A stretch of 64,000 nt of DNA from Neoceratodus forsteri. Taxonomy: Eukaryota; Chordata; Ceratodontiformes; Ceratodontidae. This document shows positions 23,630-35,110 of this stretch, piece after piece. The DNA lies in NCBI GenBank assembly GCA_016271365.2, contig CM028129.1:1004661501-1004725500 (forward strand), written 5' to 3'. Numbering within the stretch: position 1 is the stretch's first letter; each line of letters opens with the position of its first letter. Both the position numbers and the translations under genes were made by a program. Under the pieces are notes generated by a model. The model made no database searches, was not told the DNA's origin, and saw only the letters and a program-made list of their open reading frames with translations.

Positions 23630-24580
23630 ATCTCTTGGAAAAATATGCCTTTTGTACAGAGGACACCAAAATCTGTAATAGGGCAGACACTCAGAAGGGA
23701 GCAGAAAATCAGGGAACTAGGGAAACTTGAGGAATGATCAAAGACATGGCAGCTGACTTTCAATGCCAAAAGTGCAAAATCATGCACCTAGGATGTAGGA
23801 ACCCTGGTGCTGGTACAAGATTGGGGAGGTATTGGCAATCATTAGACAGGAAAGCCAGCTTGGGGTTATTATGTCAGAGGACCTCAAGGTGGAAGTGCAG
23901 TGTGAAAAGGTCATAGGCAAGGCTAGTGAGATTCTGGGTTGCATAGGGAGGGGCATCACCACTAGGAGGGAGGTGATGCTACCACTGTATTGCTCTCTGG
24001 TACACCCCCATCTGGAGTACTGTGCCCAGTTTTGGAGACTGTAGCTCTGAAAGGACATAGACAAGGTGGAGGCTGTCCAGAGGAGGGCAACCAAAATGGT
24101 GCAGAGGTCACAAGAGAGGTGCTATGAGGAGAGACTTAGGGATCTCAACATGTGCACCCAGGAGGAGAGGAGAGAACAAGAGGTAACATGATCAAAACTT
24201 ACAAGTACCTCACCGGGGTGAACAGGGTGCAGGAATCTGAAGCCTTTTCCAAATCAGAATGATCTCCAGGACAAGGGGGCATGCAATGAAGTGTGGGTGG
24301 GGGGGTGCAAGTTCAGGAGGGATGTGAGAAAATGTCTTCAATGAAAGGCAGTAGATGCATAGCACCAACTCCCAGTCAAAGTGGCGGAGGCTAGAATGGA
24401 GGAGGGCTTCAAGCATACATGGGATAAATATAGGGGTATATTAGATCAGAGGCAGGTAGAGTTGCTGAAGACCAGATAGTGTCTGCAGTGGAAGAATAGG
24501 CTGGGATCACTTAGGCAGACTGGGCGGGTCAAGCAGACCTTTCCTGCTGACTAATTTTATGTTTCTATGTATCACCTATT
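23630..24580 (+). mobile_element. CR1-like LINE, 3' end
   Basis: The copy begins inside the RT, just before the catalytic region (an LYRGHQNL-type decayed FADDTK at about 23655-23690), then CKIMHLG (23776), LGVIMSEDLKVEVQCEKVIGKASEILGCIGRGITTRR (23859-23970) and LYCSLVHPHLEYCAQFW (23985-24040), which is the thumb and C-terminal region of CR1 ORF2. The coding part runs to about 24420 with stops and frameshifts. It ends with a CR1-type 3' UTR terminus near TTATGTTTCTATG. CR1 copies are usually 5'-truncated and lack target duplications, as here. Confidence 0.85.
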
Positions 24581-24900
24581 CTGTCATTTTAAGTACAATC
24601 CCTTCCCAAATCATAACTATTTATTCAAACTAGGAAACCATTTCCTTTGGTCACAGTCTAATTCCTTTATATGTATTTTTTGCAGAACAAACTGTATTAA
24701 TGCACCAGTTAGGGTTCAACTTAATGCCACAGAAGTAGGGCAATGTGACATTAGGGTTTCCAACCATAACTCCCCATCCTACTCCCAAGCAGCAAAAGGA
24801 CAAGACCACACAGACAGCCATTATCAGGTAAGACAAACAACATACAACTATTTCCACATAAATGCAGTAGCACTAATGTGCAACCTTCATGGATTTGTAT
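24581..24900 (+). repeat. Partial relative of the foldback element at 26.9-27.4 kb
   Basis: The sequence TTAATGCACCAGTTAGGGTT and the following AGTAGGGCAATGTGACATTAGGG-like segment (24695-24770) match the left arm of the foldback at 26940-27030. The matching inverted arm was not found here, so this is a solo arm or a diverged copy. Confidence 0.6.
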
Positions 24901-25440
24901 CTGCAGCATACACACCGTAACACATGCCCACTCACTTGTGACTGTAGATAGAGATTCATGATACTCAAATCACAATAATGCTTCTGTGTGCAGAAGCACA
25001 AGCCCCTGCAACCACAGATACAAACCCGTGATACCCAAATTGCAAGAGTTCTCTTGTCTGCAGAAGTGCAGGCCCCTAAGGGAACAGCACTTCTGTAGCG
25101 TAAGGTACTCATTCACACTGTAAGACATACACACACTTGACTGGCCTATGCTTCAGCAACCACAAGTGTAAGACATACACACCAACCTCTAGCTACAGAA
25201 GCACAGGTGCCACAAAACTGATGATACCAAAATTGCAACAGTACTTCTGTCTGAAGAAGCTCAGGCCCCTGAGGCACTTGCATCTCTTCAACCACAGGTG
25301 TCAGTTTTTCAGTTACACAGCTGCATATAGAAAACAGTACACTAGCAGATCATATTGTCTAGTGATGTACTGTACCTTGTGCAGCATACAGGAGTACCTC
25401 TTGCCAAGGGGCCTCCACTTCTGCAGCCACATGTAGTCAT
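24901..25440. repeat. Irregular repeat cluster (CTTCTG...CAGAAG motif)
   Basis: A segment of the form GATACCCAAATTGCAA, then CTTCTGTCTGCAGAAG, then CAGGCCCCT recurs at about 24958, 25030 and 25223, with spacings of roughly 70 and 190 bases. ACCACAG and AGACATACACAC segments also recur between them. The units are too uneven to give a clean period. No coding potential was recognised. Confidence 0.55.
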
Positions 25441-26090
25441 GCACACTGTGTGTATCAGGTTAAGCAGGGGTTCCTATGTTAAACCTCACATTTTGCACTT
25501 TAATAGCTTCATAACCGTTCAACAGATTTGCACAGAATTTTGCAAGCATAGTCTCGAGGGATAGATCTCTTCATGTGCCAAGTTTTGTTGTGTTCAGACA
25601 TGCAGATTTTGAGATGTGGATAGGGGAAAATTGAAAAGCTTGTTTTTTCTTGCTTTTTTGGGGCATCAGCTGGAGCCCAGACAGGTTGCAATTTTGGTCT
25701 GATATTTTTAGGGTAAAAAGGGTTTGGGCCACAGTGGTGCCTTTCACTGGTTTGGTGAAAAAATATGAATCCATCCCAAAGTTATACCATTTTAAAGTTT
25801 TGGTTCTGAGCATGCTCAGGACAGTCTTTTGGGTAGCTGCTTGGAACAAAAAAATAATTTGGTCCATACAAAAAATGTTCCTTTTTCATATGGGGTAATC
25901 ATTTTTTGTGAGGAAAAAACTCTTTTTCATATCACTGCCATCTTGTTTCCATTCTCTTCAAAAAAACATATTCAAAACCCACAACAATTACATCCCTGCA
26001 CCCACACAAAGACATGTATCTTGCTAATCGGGGCCCCGTTCGGTGGATTCTGCACTTACTTCTTGGAAAAATGACCCCAAAATGTGTGAG
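25441..26090. other. Stretch without recognised feature
   Basis: Overlapping short open segments exist on both strands (for example 25571-25867) but no motif is seen. The sequence could be a non-coding transposon portion. Confidence 0.4.
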
Positions 26091-26094
26091 TTTT

Positions 26095-26525
26095 TTTAAT
26101 TTTAAAATCCTTCTTCATGACTCATTTCCCTTTTTTCATATGGCTATATGAAAAAGGAATTCAGCCATATGTAAAAAGACTTTGGACTTAGTCCCCCCCC
26201 CCGATTCTTTTTTCATATGAAGGCATCCTTTTTCATATGAATAAAAAAGACATACAAAAAAGGATACCTTCATATGAAAGTAAGAACCGGAAAAACAAAA
26301 CTATGTCCCAGTTCTTTTTTTGTATGAAGGGATCCTTTTTCGTATGCTTTTTTCATTCATATGAAAAAGGATGTCATCATACAAAAAAAGATTTTGGACT
26401 TAGATATTTTTTTCTGATTCTTTTTTCATATGAAGGAATTCTTTTTTGCATGGGTCTTTTGTTTAATATGAAAAAAAAATCCCTTCATATGAAAAAAAGA
26501 TTTTGCATTTAGTTTTTTTTAACAC
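26095..26525. repeat. Array of CATATG-centred hairpins
   Basis: Three tandem units of about 105-110 bases begin with an ACTTAG(T) or TATGTCC segment followed by GATTCTTTTTTCATATGAAG or a variant (about 26184, 26298 and 26395). Each unit is close to its own reverse complement: TTTTTCATATGAAGG is answered by CCTTCATATGAAA within the same unit, and each CATATG is itself a palindrome. Runs of T and A alternate around it. A preceding copy of the motif is at 26130-26180. The 91-aa open segment (26237-26512) is a by-product of this composition. Confidence 0.8.
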
Positions 26526-26925
26526 ATTTCAACTTCAACAAACCTTACCTCCCTCAGTATTTACAGGTAAGGGACAATCTATATATCAAAACAAATGTTA
26601 TAATGCATGTTACAAGAATAACACATAATACTCCCCCACCCCAACAATTTAGGGGGCATATAAAAACCAAAAACAAATTTAAAACATGAAAATTCCCATA
26701 CAGTAACATTGGAAGTTGAAGAAGTTATATAACCAAGCAAATAAATAGCTTTTTGGCACAAATAGAAATGCAGGGCCCCCTGGACACTGCACTTCCACAC
26801 CAACATGGATGTATGCATCTATGCAAGGATGAAAGCAGGCCCTGTGCTTCTAAAGACAAATGGATATTTTCATATTTGGGACCTGTGTGAATGAAGATAT
26901 GATTATACTATCTTAAAAAGTAAGG
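26526..26925. other. Stretch without recognised feature
   Basis: AT-rich, no motif or repeat recognised. Confidence 0.35.
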
Positions 26926-26927
26926 AC

Positions 26928-27358
26928 ATTTATTGCAAAAAACTTTGTTAATGCAGCAGTTAGGGTTAAAGCAACACAAGTAGGGAAATGTGGTGTTAGA
27001 AACCCCCACTCTGCAGGCAGCAACAGAAGAAAACATTACGGTTTCACCTCAACAGAGTCTTCACAAATCAGGCATAGGGTATGCTTCCTAATGCTCACCC
27101 CCATTCTCATATACTCTACACATCTCAACTTATTTACTGATGTAATTTGGTGAGCGTTAGGGTTGACAACACCAAGGGATGCCCCACACCTGATTTACGA
27201 AGACTCAGGAGAGGTGAAACCGTAATGGGGTTTCCTGTTGCTGCCTGCAATGTGGGGGTGGGGTGTGAGGTTTGGGAACCCTAACACCACAGTTTCCTAC
27301 ATTTAATACTTTAACCCTAGCAGCTGCATTAATGAAGTTTTTTTTGTAATGAATATGT
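26928..27358. mobile_element. Foldback element with arms of about 190 bp
   Basis: The left arm (AACTTTGTTAATGCAGCAG, AGTTAGGGTTAAAG, CATTACGGTTTCACCTC, GAGTCTTC, AAATCAGG) is answered in reverse order by the right arm (CCTGATTTACGAAGACTC, GAGGTGAAACCGTAATG, CTTTAACCCTAGCAGCTG, CATTAATGAAGTT). The arms meet at about 27130-27160, in the ACATCTCAACTTATTTACTG region. The outer ends run to about 26928 and 27358. No target duplication was certain. This is a non-autonomous DNA element; the superfamily is unknown. Confidence 0.75.
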
Positions 27359-27449
27359 GCAATGCCATAGAATTCCAAAAAGTAGTATAAGGCAGAAACA
27401 AAAAAAATTAAAATTTCCACAAATCTTAGCTCCTTGAAGTATAAAATTA

Positions 27450-30400
27450 AAACATAGAAACAGAACTTGATGGCAGAAGGAGATTGCTAGGTCCATCTAG
27501 TCTGCGCATTTGTTTTAGATCTGTTTTGACACTCTATTTGCCCTTTGTAGTCAGGACTCCCTTGTGTCTATCCCATGCATTCTTGAATCCCACCACAGTG
27601 TTGACCCCCCACAACCGCTGGGTGCAGGTTGTTCCAGGCATCCACCACTCTTTCTGTGAAGAAACACTTCCTGGTGTTGGTAGAGAACCTCCCTCCTTGC
27701 AGCATGAGGTCATGTCCCCTGGTCCTGGAGCCCTTCTTGAAGTGAAAAAATTCCTGTGCCTGTACCTTGTTAATGCCTTTTACGTACTTGAATGTTTCAA
27801 TCATGTCCCCCCTCTCTCTCTTCTCTGTTCCAGGGAGTACCTTTCAGTTCCCTAAGTCTTCCCTCGTAGGACATATACTGCAGACCCTGAATAATTTGTG
27901 TCACTTTTCTCTGTACTGTTTCCACCCAGTCAATGTCCTTTCTGAGGTGAGGCCTCCAGAACTGGACTCTGTAATCCAGGTGAGACCTGGCCAGCAGTCT
28001 ATACAGTTGTAGTACCACCACCTCTCTCCTCCTGCTTGTGATTCCCCTCCGCGTGCAGCCCAGCATTCTGTTGGCTTTCAATGTTGCCTTCTCACACTGC
28101 TTACTAACCTTCAAGTCATCTGAGATTATGATTCCCAGATCTCATTCCTGGTTTGAGGCTGTCAGTCTTTCACCTCCTAGGTAATACTCCTTTCCTGGAT
28201 TTTTCTTTCCTATGTGCATGATCTTGCACTTTTTGGCATTAAATCTCAGCTGCCACACTCCAGACCATTCTTCTATTTTTTTGAGGTCAGCTTCCATCTT
28301 GCTCACTCCTTCTGAGGTGTTCACCCTGTTACATATCTTGGTGTCATCTGTGAACAGACACACCTTCCGTTCTGGTCCATCAGAGATGTCTGTTATAAAA
28401 ACATTGAAGAGCAGAGGCCCCAGTACTGAGACCTGTGGCACCCTGCTGGCCATCCTGCCTTTCATTGATTGCATTCCATTAACCTGTACCCTCTGTGTTC
28501 TGCATTGTAACCAGTTTTGTACCCATCTGACTACTTCTGGACCAACCCTAAGTGATCAAGCTTCTTTACTAGCCTTCTGTGTGGAACTGAGTCGAAGGTC
28601 TTACTAAAGTCAAGGCAGACCACATCTGCTGCCCCACCGTTGTCCACTATTTTTGTAGCGTAGTCAAAAAACTCAAGCAGATTTGTCTGGCATGATCTAC
28701 CTAGTGTGAAACTGTGCTGTTTAGGGTCTTGTTGGCCACTAGTTTTGAGGAATGCTATAATCCTCTGTTTCAGTAGTGTCTGCATTAGTTTTCCTACTAT
28801 AGACGAGAGGCTCACTGGTCTGTAATTACTAGCCTCTTCGAAACTGCCTGATTTGTGAAGTGAAATGACTATTGCCTTTTTCCAGTTTTCGGGTACCACA
28901 CCACTCTTCAAGGATTTTATGAATAGAAATGCCAGAGGGGCTGCTAATTCTGCCTTCAGTTCCTTAAGGATTCTGGAGTGCATCTCGTCTGGTCCCATGG
29001 CTTTGTCTGCTTTTAGTTTATTTAGTGCCTTCTGTACTTCGGCTTCTGTAAAAGGACTAGTGTCTACCTCTGATTCTGGGGTGTTGTGTTTTTTCAGGGC
29101 TGGGCCATCCCTGAGTCCTCTTTGGTAAACACCGAGCAGAAGTATTTGTTGAGGATTTCAGCTTTCTCTGGGTCATGTTTGGTGCATTCCCCTTCTTCAG
29201 TAGCAATCTTTACTATCCCTCCATTTGCCTTCCTATGTTCCCTAATGTGCCTAAAAAATGATTTGTCTCCTCTCTTTGCCCCTACTGCTATCTTTTCCTC
29301 TGTCTGGGCTTTTACCTATTTAATTCGTTTGTTAGACTCTCTCATATTTTCCTTGTATGACTCCCAGTCTTTCTCAGTTTTGGTTTCCTGGTATATGCTG
29401 GGAGCCTTCTTTTTTTCTTTGACTGTAGTAGCCACTTCCTTGGAAAACTACAGAGGATTTCTTTTCCTTTTTGCTTTGCTGACCTATCTTGCACATTGAT
29501 CTGTGGCAGTCTTTATTGCTCTCTTGAGTGTCCCCACATGACCTCCACCTCCTCAACCTCTATTTCCATTAACTGGCTACTTACAGTATGTTGTTCCTCA
29601 TTTTTTTGGAAGTCAGCTTTTTTGAAGTCCAGCACCTTTATCTTTGAATGGCTGGTGTCCTGTTATGTTTACCTTAAAGCTTACTTTGCAATGGTCTCTG
29701 TTGCCCATATTTAATTATTTATTGAAATGTTTCACATCCTACTTCGATGTCCTTGATCCTTTCTGAGTTTGCTTGGGCAAGATCGAGAATGGCATCTCCC
29801 CTTGTTTTTTTTTTAACAACTTGGTACAGTCTCGCGCCTTGTAGTGACAATGAGAAGTCCCTACTTCTTCTTGTTGCCGCTGTTAGTGTGCTCCAGTTTA
29901 TGTCTGGTAGGTTGAAGTCCCCCACCAGTATTACTTTGTCTTTATCAGACATTTTGTGAATTTCCTCTATTAGGTTTTGTCTCCTTTATCTCCTTGATTT
30001 GGGGGCCTGTACACAATGCCAATTCTGAACAGTTTTCCCTTGCCTGTGTCTACTGTTTTTGAAGTCCTCAGTTTGCCCTTTTACTTCTGTGACTTTTATT
30101 TCCTCTCAAATGTAGATGGCTATGCCCCACCCCTCTATTTTTGCCCTGCCTATCTTTGCTGTACAGATTATAACTGGGAAAGGCTGTATCCCATCCGTGG
30201 TTTTCCGTGAACCACGTTTCTGTTACAGCCACCCAGTCCAGCCTTTCTGTTTCCAAGATGGCTGTGAGTTCGGGAAGTTTGTTGGTTAGGCTCCTAGTAT
30301 TTGCAACTATTGCCTTCCAGGAATGTACATCCTCCTTGGTGCAAGGTTGTACCCTCTTCCTGGACAGTTCCAGTTTGCTTTTTCCGGCCAAGAGATTATG

Positions 30401-30720
30401 GAGGTTGCTGATTCTGGCGGATGTTGGCTCTGATTTGTTTTCTGAGGATGTATGCATTCATTTGGCATTTTTTTGGGGAGTGATGACTAGCCCACCGATG
30501 GCAGGGGTGTGAGCTGTGTCATACTCCCCTTTATTTAGTTTAAACTACCTGTATAGACATCGAATCTTAGTCCGAGTGCTCGCACACCTTCTTTGTTTAG
30601 GTGCAATCTGTCGTATGTAAAAAAACTCTTTCCCAAAAGTTGTGCCAGTTCCCTTTGTAGTGGTATTCCTTGTCTTGGCACCAATTACACAACCATGAGT
30701 AAAAATCCTTATCTAGCATT
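27450..30720 (-). mobile_element. Near-full-length CR1-like LINE
   Basis: On the minus strand from the right: a 5' part (30068-30457) with WKAIVANTRSLTNKLPELTAI and LDWVAVTETWFTENHGWD (endonuclease start), then ILVGDFNLPDINW (29935-29900) and a DAILDLAQANSERI segment, a decayed linker (28990-29700), then the RT: GPDEMHSRILKELKAELAAP, VPENWKKAIVISLHKSGS, NYRPVSLSSIVGKLMQTLL, RSCQTNLLEFFDYATK and VCLDFSKTFDSVPHRRL (28531-28998), RVPQVSVLGPLLFNVFITDI and LFTDDTKICNRV (28330-28450), and the C-terminal KVSKQCEKATLKANRMLGCTRRGITSRRR (28114-28030). The 3' UTR ends near 27450 with a CR1-type terminus. The catalytic motif reads FTDD in place of the usual FADD or YADD. Several stops and frameshifts separate the pieces. 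Confidence 0.9.
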
Positions 30721-31355
30721 AAACACTTAGAGTAATGTCTTTTTAAGATCTACTTCTGCCTCTACAAGAGAGAGTTGAAAACCAAAGTTTGCCCACTCAA
30801 AATAAATTGCATCTATGCAGCGAAAATCACTGTAGCATGATGATTATGTTCCCTTGGAAAATGGGTAAGAGAATCCTAGCTTTCTGACTGGCTAGGACAC
30901 CGATCTTAGCGGGTGGGTATTTTTGAATAGAGCCCACAGAAAAACGAGTTCCCATTTGGAGTGCCCCATTACTTGGGATATTCTTGTGCATCCCAAATTT
31001 ACAAACAGAGCAGCTGCCATGTTTTCTGCCTCACTTAGTGGGTGAGTTTCGATGCTGTTTTATGTTGAAATGGCTATCACTGCCATGTTTATCATCTCGC
31101 TTAGTGATCGAGAGACCCCCATAACCCAACTTAGAACTGGCACAGTTTACAACTAAAAATTAATTTATACCTTAGAAATCTCTTTCCCAGCTGACCACTG
31201 GCATTGTTGATGATATCCCAGTCAGCACCACCGCTGATGACTCACTCAGCGCCACCACTAATCTTCCGGTCGCACACACCACTCACTGATTAACAAACAT
31301 GGGAAAATAAATGGCAAGACTCAACTTCATTTTATTTTTTTTTTAAATAGGGTTC
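30721..31355. other. Stretch without recognised feature
   Basis: The right-hand side of the CR1 may extend a little into this stretch. The rest holds no recognised coding or repeat structure. Confidence 0.35.
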
Positions 31356-31480
31356 TGCCGAATCTTCTCATCCCTCCATACTGTACTTCTGGGGAAACAT
31401 TTCATCTAAGCAGGCATAAGATGCTGATTCCTGTAGCAGCTGCATCCTCCCCAGTACAACACTTGAATAAATGAATAAAA
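31356..31480 (+). mobile_element. L2-type LINE 3' terminus
   Basis: A short non-coding segment ending in AACACTTGAATAAATGAATAAAA, similar in form to the end at 21.75 kb. It is a 5'-truncated LINE tail. Confidence 0.5.
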
Positions 31481-31494
31481 AAACAGGCTATAAA

Positions 31495-31895
31495 CCTACA
31501 AACCCCCCCCTTTCCCCAGGGGCCTATGCTCCTACCTGCTTCTCTAACCCCCTGTCCTCTTCAACCCCCACCCTCCTGACAAGGCAAACCCTATCTACAG
31601 GTTCCCACTTACTGTTGACCTATTTCTAGTCCACCCCTTCTTCACTCTATTTCCTCCCCCCTCATTCTTACTTCTGCTTTAGCCCTGACTCTGTCTGTGT
31701 GGCTAGACTCACTTCCCATTCCCAGGTCAACTGCTAGTTATAGTGCTTCTGAATTGTGTCTTACGCTATTTGTTAAACTGTGCCATACATTTGTACGTTT
31801 GTAATTTTTCTTCCTGATGTGGAACCTTTGTAAATGAGCTGGTAGCTCAAAGGTTGTAATCTGAGACTTCAATAAATAAAACAAAACAAAAAAAC
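31495..31895 (+). mobile_element. LINE 3' UTR fragment
   Basis: Pyrimidine-rich non-coding segment followed by a hairpin-prone GAGCTGGTAGCTC segment (31839-31851) and ending in CTTCAATAAATAAAACAAAA. The near-terminal GAGC...GCTC hairpin and AATAAATAAA end are typical of L2-type 3' ends; no coding part is kept. Confidence 0.6.
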
Positions 31896-32245
31896 AGTAA
31901 ATTAAATGCTCCATCTTAAGCCCAGTGACTATGTGCGTGTGTGTCGGTCAATGGGGTGGTAACTATGACAACCAACTCCAAAGGGCAAACCTACAGAAGC
32001 TTAACTAGCTCAAAGGTCCCTAGCTCAAAAAATACATTGTCATACAGGTGGAGGAAATATTTTTTAACAAAATAAAATACTTCATTGTTTTAACAATTTA
32101 ACATGGAAATTATGTTTTTCCCAAAGAGACATAATACAGTGCCCATTTTCTAAGTGCAATAATACCCTCCAGGGTGGACAGTATGGGCAATTACACCCCT
32201 GGATGGTCCGGTATTGCCCAATACCACCAACCTTGATGGGTACTA
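31896..32245. other. Stretch without recognised feature
   Basis: No motif recognised. A short GGTGGT/CCACC-rich part at about 32160-32240 has local inverted matches. Confidence 0.3.
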
Positions 32246-32249
32246 TTGC

Positions 32250-33060
32250 TTACATAACAACTTCTGCAAAGATTTAAATTGTTGTCTTTCAAAAACAATG
32301 CCTATTGGAAGGTCATGATAGACTGAAATTGATGCCTCTTGGAATCAGGTTTTGTTTTATGTATAAACTTTAGATATTATATGGTCTTTGTACTCCTTAA
32401 AAATGCAACAGTTACTGAGCATGGGGGTTTATCAGGTCCTGGTCTAGTGTGCAGGTATCAGTGAGCTTTACCCACTACAGTATTAATCTTTCTATGCTCA
32501 GTGTCTAGATAAACAGCCAATATATACTCCATCATTTTTATTAAGGTCTCTTTGTTGCAACTCTCAGGAACACCTATAGTTTTAATGTTCTCCTGAGTGT
32601 CCTTAGCTCAAATTGGGAAAGCATTTGCTGAATTTCCTTAATTCTGACATCCCGTTCTTTTATTTCTCCAGCCAGAGTTGAATCATCTTCTGAACCAGAT
32701 ATTTTTAGTTCCATGTCATTTACCCTATCTTTTAAAACAGCTGTGTCAGAAACATTCTTGTCTAAGGTAATTTCAATCATGTTGAGCTTTTCAGCCGCCC
32801 TGTCCTACAGTGAAAATTTTTGCTAATTTCAGATATCCCATTTAATAATGCATTTACCCATGGAGATATTACTTCTTATTCAGTCTGTTTGGCACTGATA
32901 CCAGTACTCATGCCTTTAAGCTCTGTATTGTTAATCATTCATGAAACCAAAAGTGTAGCCGAGGTTGAGACATTTCAGCTACCAAAAGTGGATGAGGGAC
33001 CAAAAAGCTTTATCTATATCTTTCCTATTAGTAGTTCTGAAACAGTATAACAGAGAGAAA
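32250..33060 (-). pseudogene. L1-like ORF1p relic
   Basis: On the minus strand, a 68-aa segment (32574-32780) reads as a coiled coil with leucines or equivalents at heptad spacing (LKDRVNDMELKISG, IKEIQQMLSQFELR). After it, in shifting frames, come TIGVPES and MMEYILAVYLD (about 32500-32575), then PGPDKPPCSVTVAFLRSTKT (about 32385-32450), which follow the RRM-like domain of L1 ORF1p. Upstream of it, at 32790-33060, the sequence probably continues the N-terminal part. No matching ORF2 was found next to it, so this is an isolated fragment. Confidence 0.7.
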
Positions 33061-33079
33061 ATATGTTCTATGCTTTATC

Positions 33080-35110
33080 TCCTTCATAAGGGCCCTCTTA
33101 GAGCTGCACAAAAGGAATAGCACAGGACTCATTATGCAGTGCAATTACTGCTGAGAAAAGGCCACCTCACTCCAGGCAAACCTAGTGGCTGGGGGAACCA
33201 CTGCAGCCAACAACCAAGTTGGTGGTTAGGGGAGCACACAAGCTCCTTGATGTGTGGTGACACCTCCACCCTTCAATCCCCATCTGCATATATGTATCAA
33301 TATTCCCAGGTGTCTAGTGGAGCCCCTCAACCCTCTGATCCCCATCCCCTTTAAAAAGCACACATGCTCTGGTGTCAAGTTGTCCCCACCTCCCATCCCC
33401 TTATATGTAGTAATGTTCTCTGGTGTCTAGTGGCACCGCTCACCCTCCGATCCCCATCCCTGTATAAGTTGCAATATTTCCTGGTGTTTAGTGGCACCCT
33501 CACCCTCTGGTCCCTGTCCTCATTAAAATGCACACATACCCTGGTGTCCAGTGGTGCCCCCCCACTCTCCAGTCCCCGTCCCTGCATATGAAGCAATATT
33601 CCTTGGTGTCTAGTGGCACCCCCACCTTCCGATCCCCATCCTCATTATAAAGCACATATGCCCTGGTGTTCAGTGGTCTCCCCACCCTCCAGACCTCATC
33701 TCTGTTAAAAAACAAACATGCCCTGGTGTCCAGTGGTTCCCCCATCCTCCAATCCCCAGCCCTGGTAAACGAAACAATTACCTGGTGTTTGACAATCCCC
33801 CCTGTCCTCCAGTCCCTGGCTCCAGTAAACAAAACCATTCCTTGGTGTCCAGAGCCCCCCCTGTCCTCCAATCCCCAGCCCCATTAAACAAAATTATTAC
33901 CTGGTGTGCAGGGATTTCCCCCATCCTCCATTACCCAGCCCCATTAAAAACATATCATTCCTTCATTTCCAGTGGTTCCCTCCATCATCCAGTGTCTGAC
34001 CCCTTTAAAAATAAATCATTCCCTGGTGTCCAGTGGCCTCCCCATCCTCTGATCCCTGGCCCTGTTCAAAATAAATTATTCTCTGGTGTCCTCCAATCTC
34101 CAGCCCTGGTAAACTAGACCATTCCCTAGTGTCTAGTGGTACCCCCCCACCCTCCAATTGCTTGCTGACATTTTGTACGAGGAGTTCCTGGTGTCTTGAG
34201 GATCCTACTACCCACACCAGGAACACCACCCTGCCACCACCCCTTACCATAGTCACTGACACCATGGGAGCCCATACATTGACTGGCACAGCCCTCCTCT
34301 CACAACCTCAGCCAGCCACCATATGCAATGGTAGGGAGCACATGTCCTGTGTACTGTAACGGGAGTGCACACTCCTGTTACAGTATGCAGGATGCACACT
34401 CCCTGTTATTGCATATGGCAGCCGGCTGAGGTGGTGAGAGGAGGGCTGTGCCAGTTGCCTTATGGGATTCTGTGGTGTCAGCAACTATAGTAAGGGGAGA
34501 CTGGCAGGGTGGTGTACCCAGTGCAGGTGGTGCAGGGAGCCACTAGACTCCAGAGACTTCTTGTATGAAAGTGGAGTGAGCGATCAGAGGATGGAGGGTA
34601 CCACTAGACACCAGGTAATGGTTTCACTTACCAGAGTCGGGGATTGGAGGAGGGCAGGGACCACTGGACATCAGGGAATGGTTTCATTTACCAGAGCCAG
34701 GGATCAGAGGGTGGGGGGACCACTAGATGCCAGGGAATTGGTTTGTTTATTGGCACCAGGGACTGGAGGATGGGGGAACCACTGGACACCAGGGAATTAT
34801 TTATTTTTAAAGGAACCATGGATCGGAGTATGCAGAGACCACTGGACACCATGGAATAATTTATTTTTAACAGGGCTGGGTATCAGCAAACAGAGACCAC
34901 TGGACCCCAGGGAATTAATTTTTTTAAGAGAGCCATGGATCAGAGGATGGGGGGGGAGACCACTGGACATCAGGGAATGGTTACTCCTGTTCAGGGCTGG
35001 GCAATTGGAGTGGGTGGGGCCAGTCACAGGGGCACAAACCTGCCACCACTTTCCATGCAAATGAGTCCATAACTGGCATGCATATGGCCCTTAGCACTTT
35101 GCATGTCCAA
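33080..35110. repeat. Two-kilobase foldback with minisatellite arms
   Basis: The left arm (about 33240-34140) holds about fifteen units of roughly 60 bases, each containing CCTGGTGTCCAGTGG or a variant, a C-rich stretch (CCCCCACCCTCC) and a purine-rich AAAAACA end. The right arm (about 34530-34990) holds about eight units of the same sequence in reverse complement (CCACTGGACACCAGGGAAT). Between them a unique inverted repeat closes on a centre at about 34367 (ACTGTAACGGGAGTG / CACTCCTGTTACAGT), with GCACAGCCCTCCTCTCAC on the left and GTGAGAGGAGGGCTGTGC on the right. Outer sequences around GGACTCATT on the left and its complement near 35072 suggest the arms continue to the ends given. It has the architecture of foldback transposons. 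The open segments in it are by-products. Confidence 0.85.

Noticed and set aside
24901..25440. CRISPR-like repeat array
   Set aside because: Repeats are uneven in length and spacing and diverged, with no regular spacers, and the sequence is a vertebrate nuclear one.
26237..26512. A 91-aa open frame with a phenylalanine- and lysine-rich product
   Set aside because: It is produced by the T- and A-run composition of the CATATG hairpin array.
34462..35064. A 200-aa open frame on plus
   Set aside because: It follows the reverse-complement arm of the 60-bp minisatellite; the residues repeat with the unit and there is no domain.
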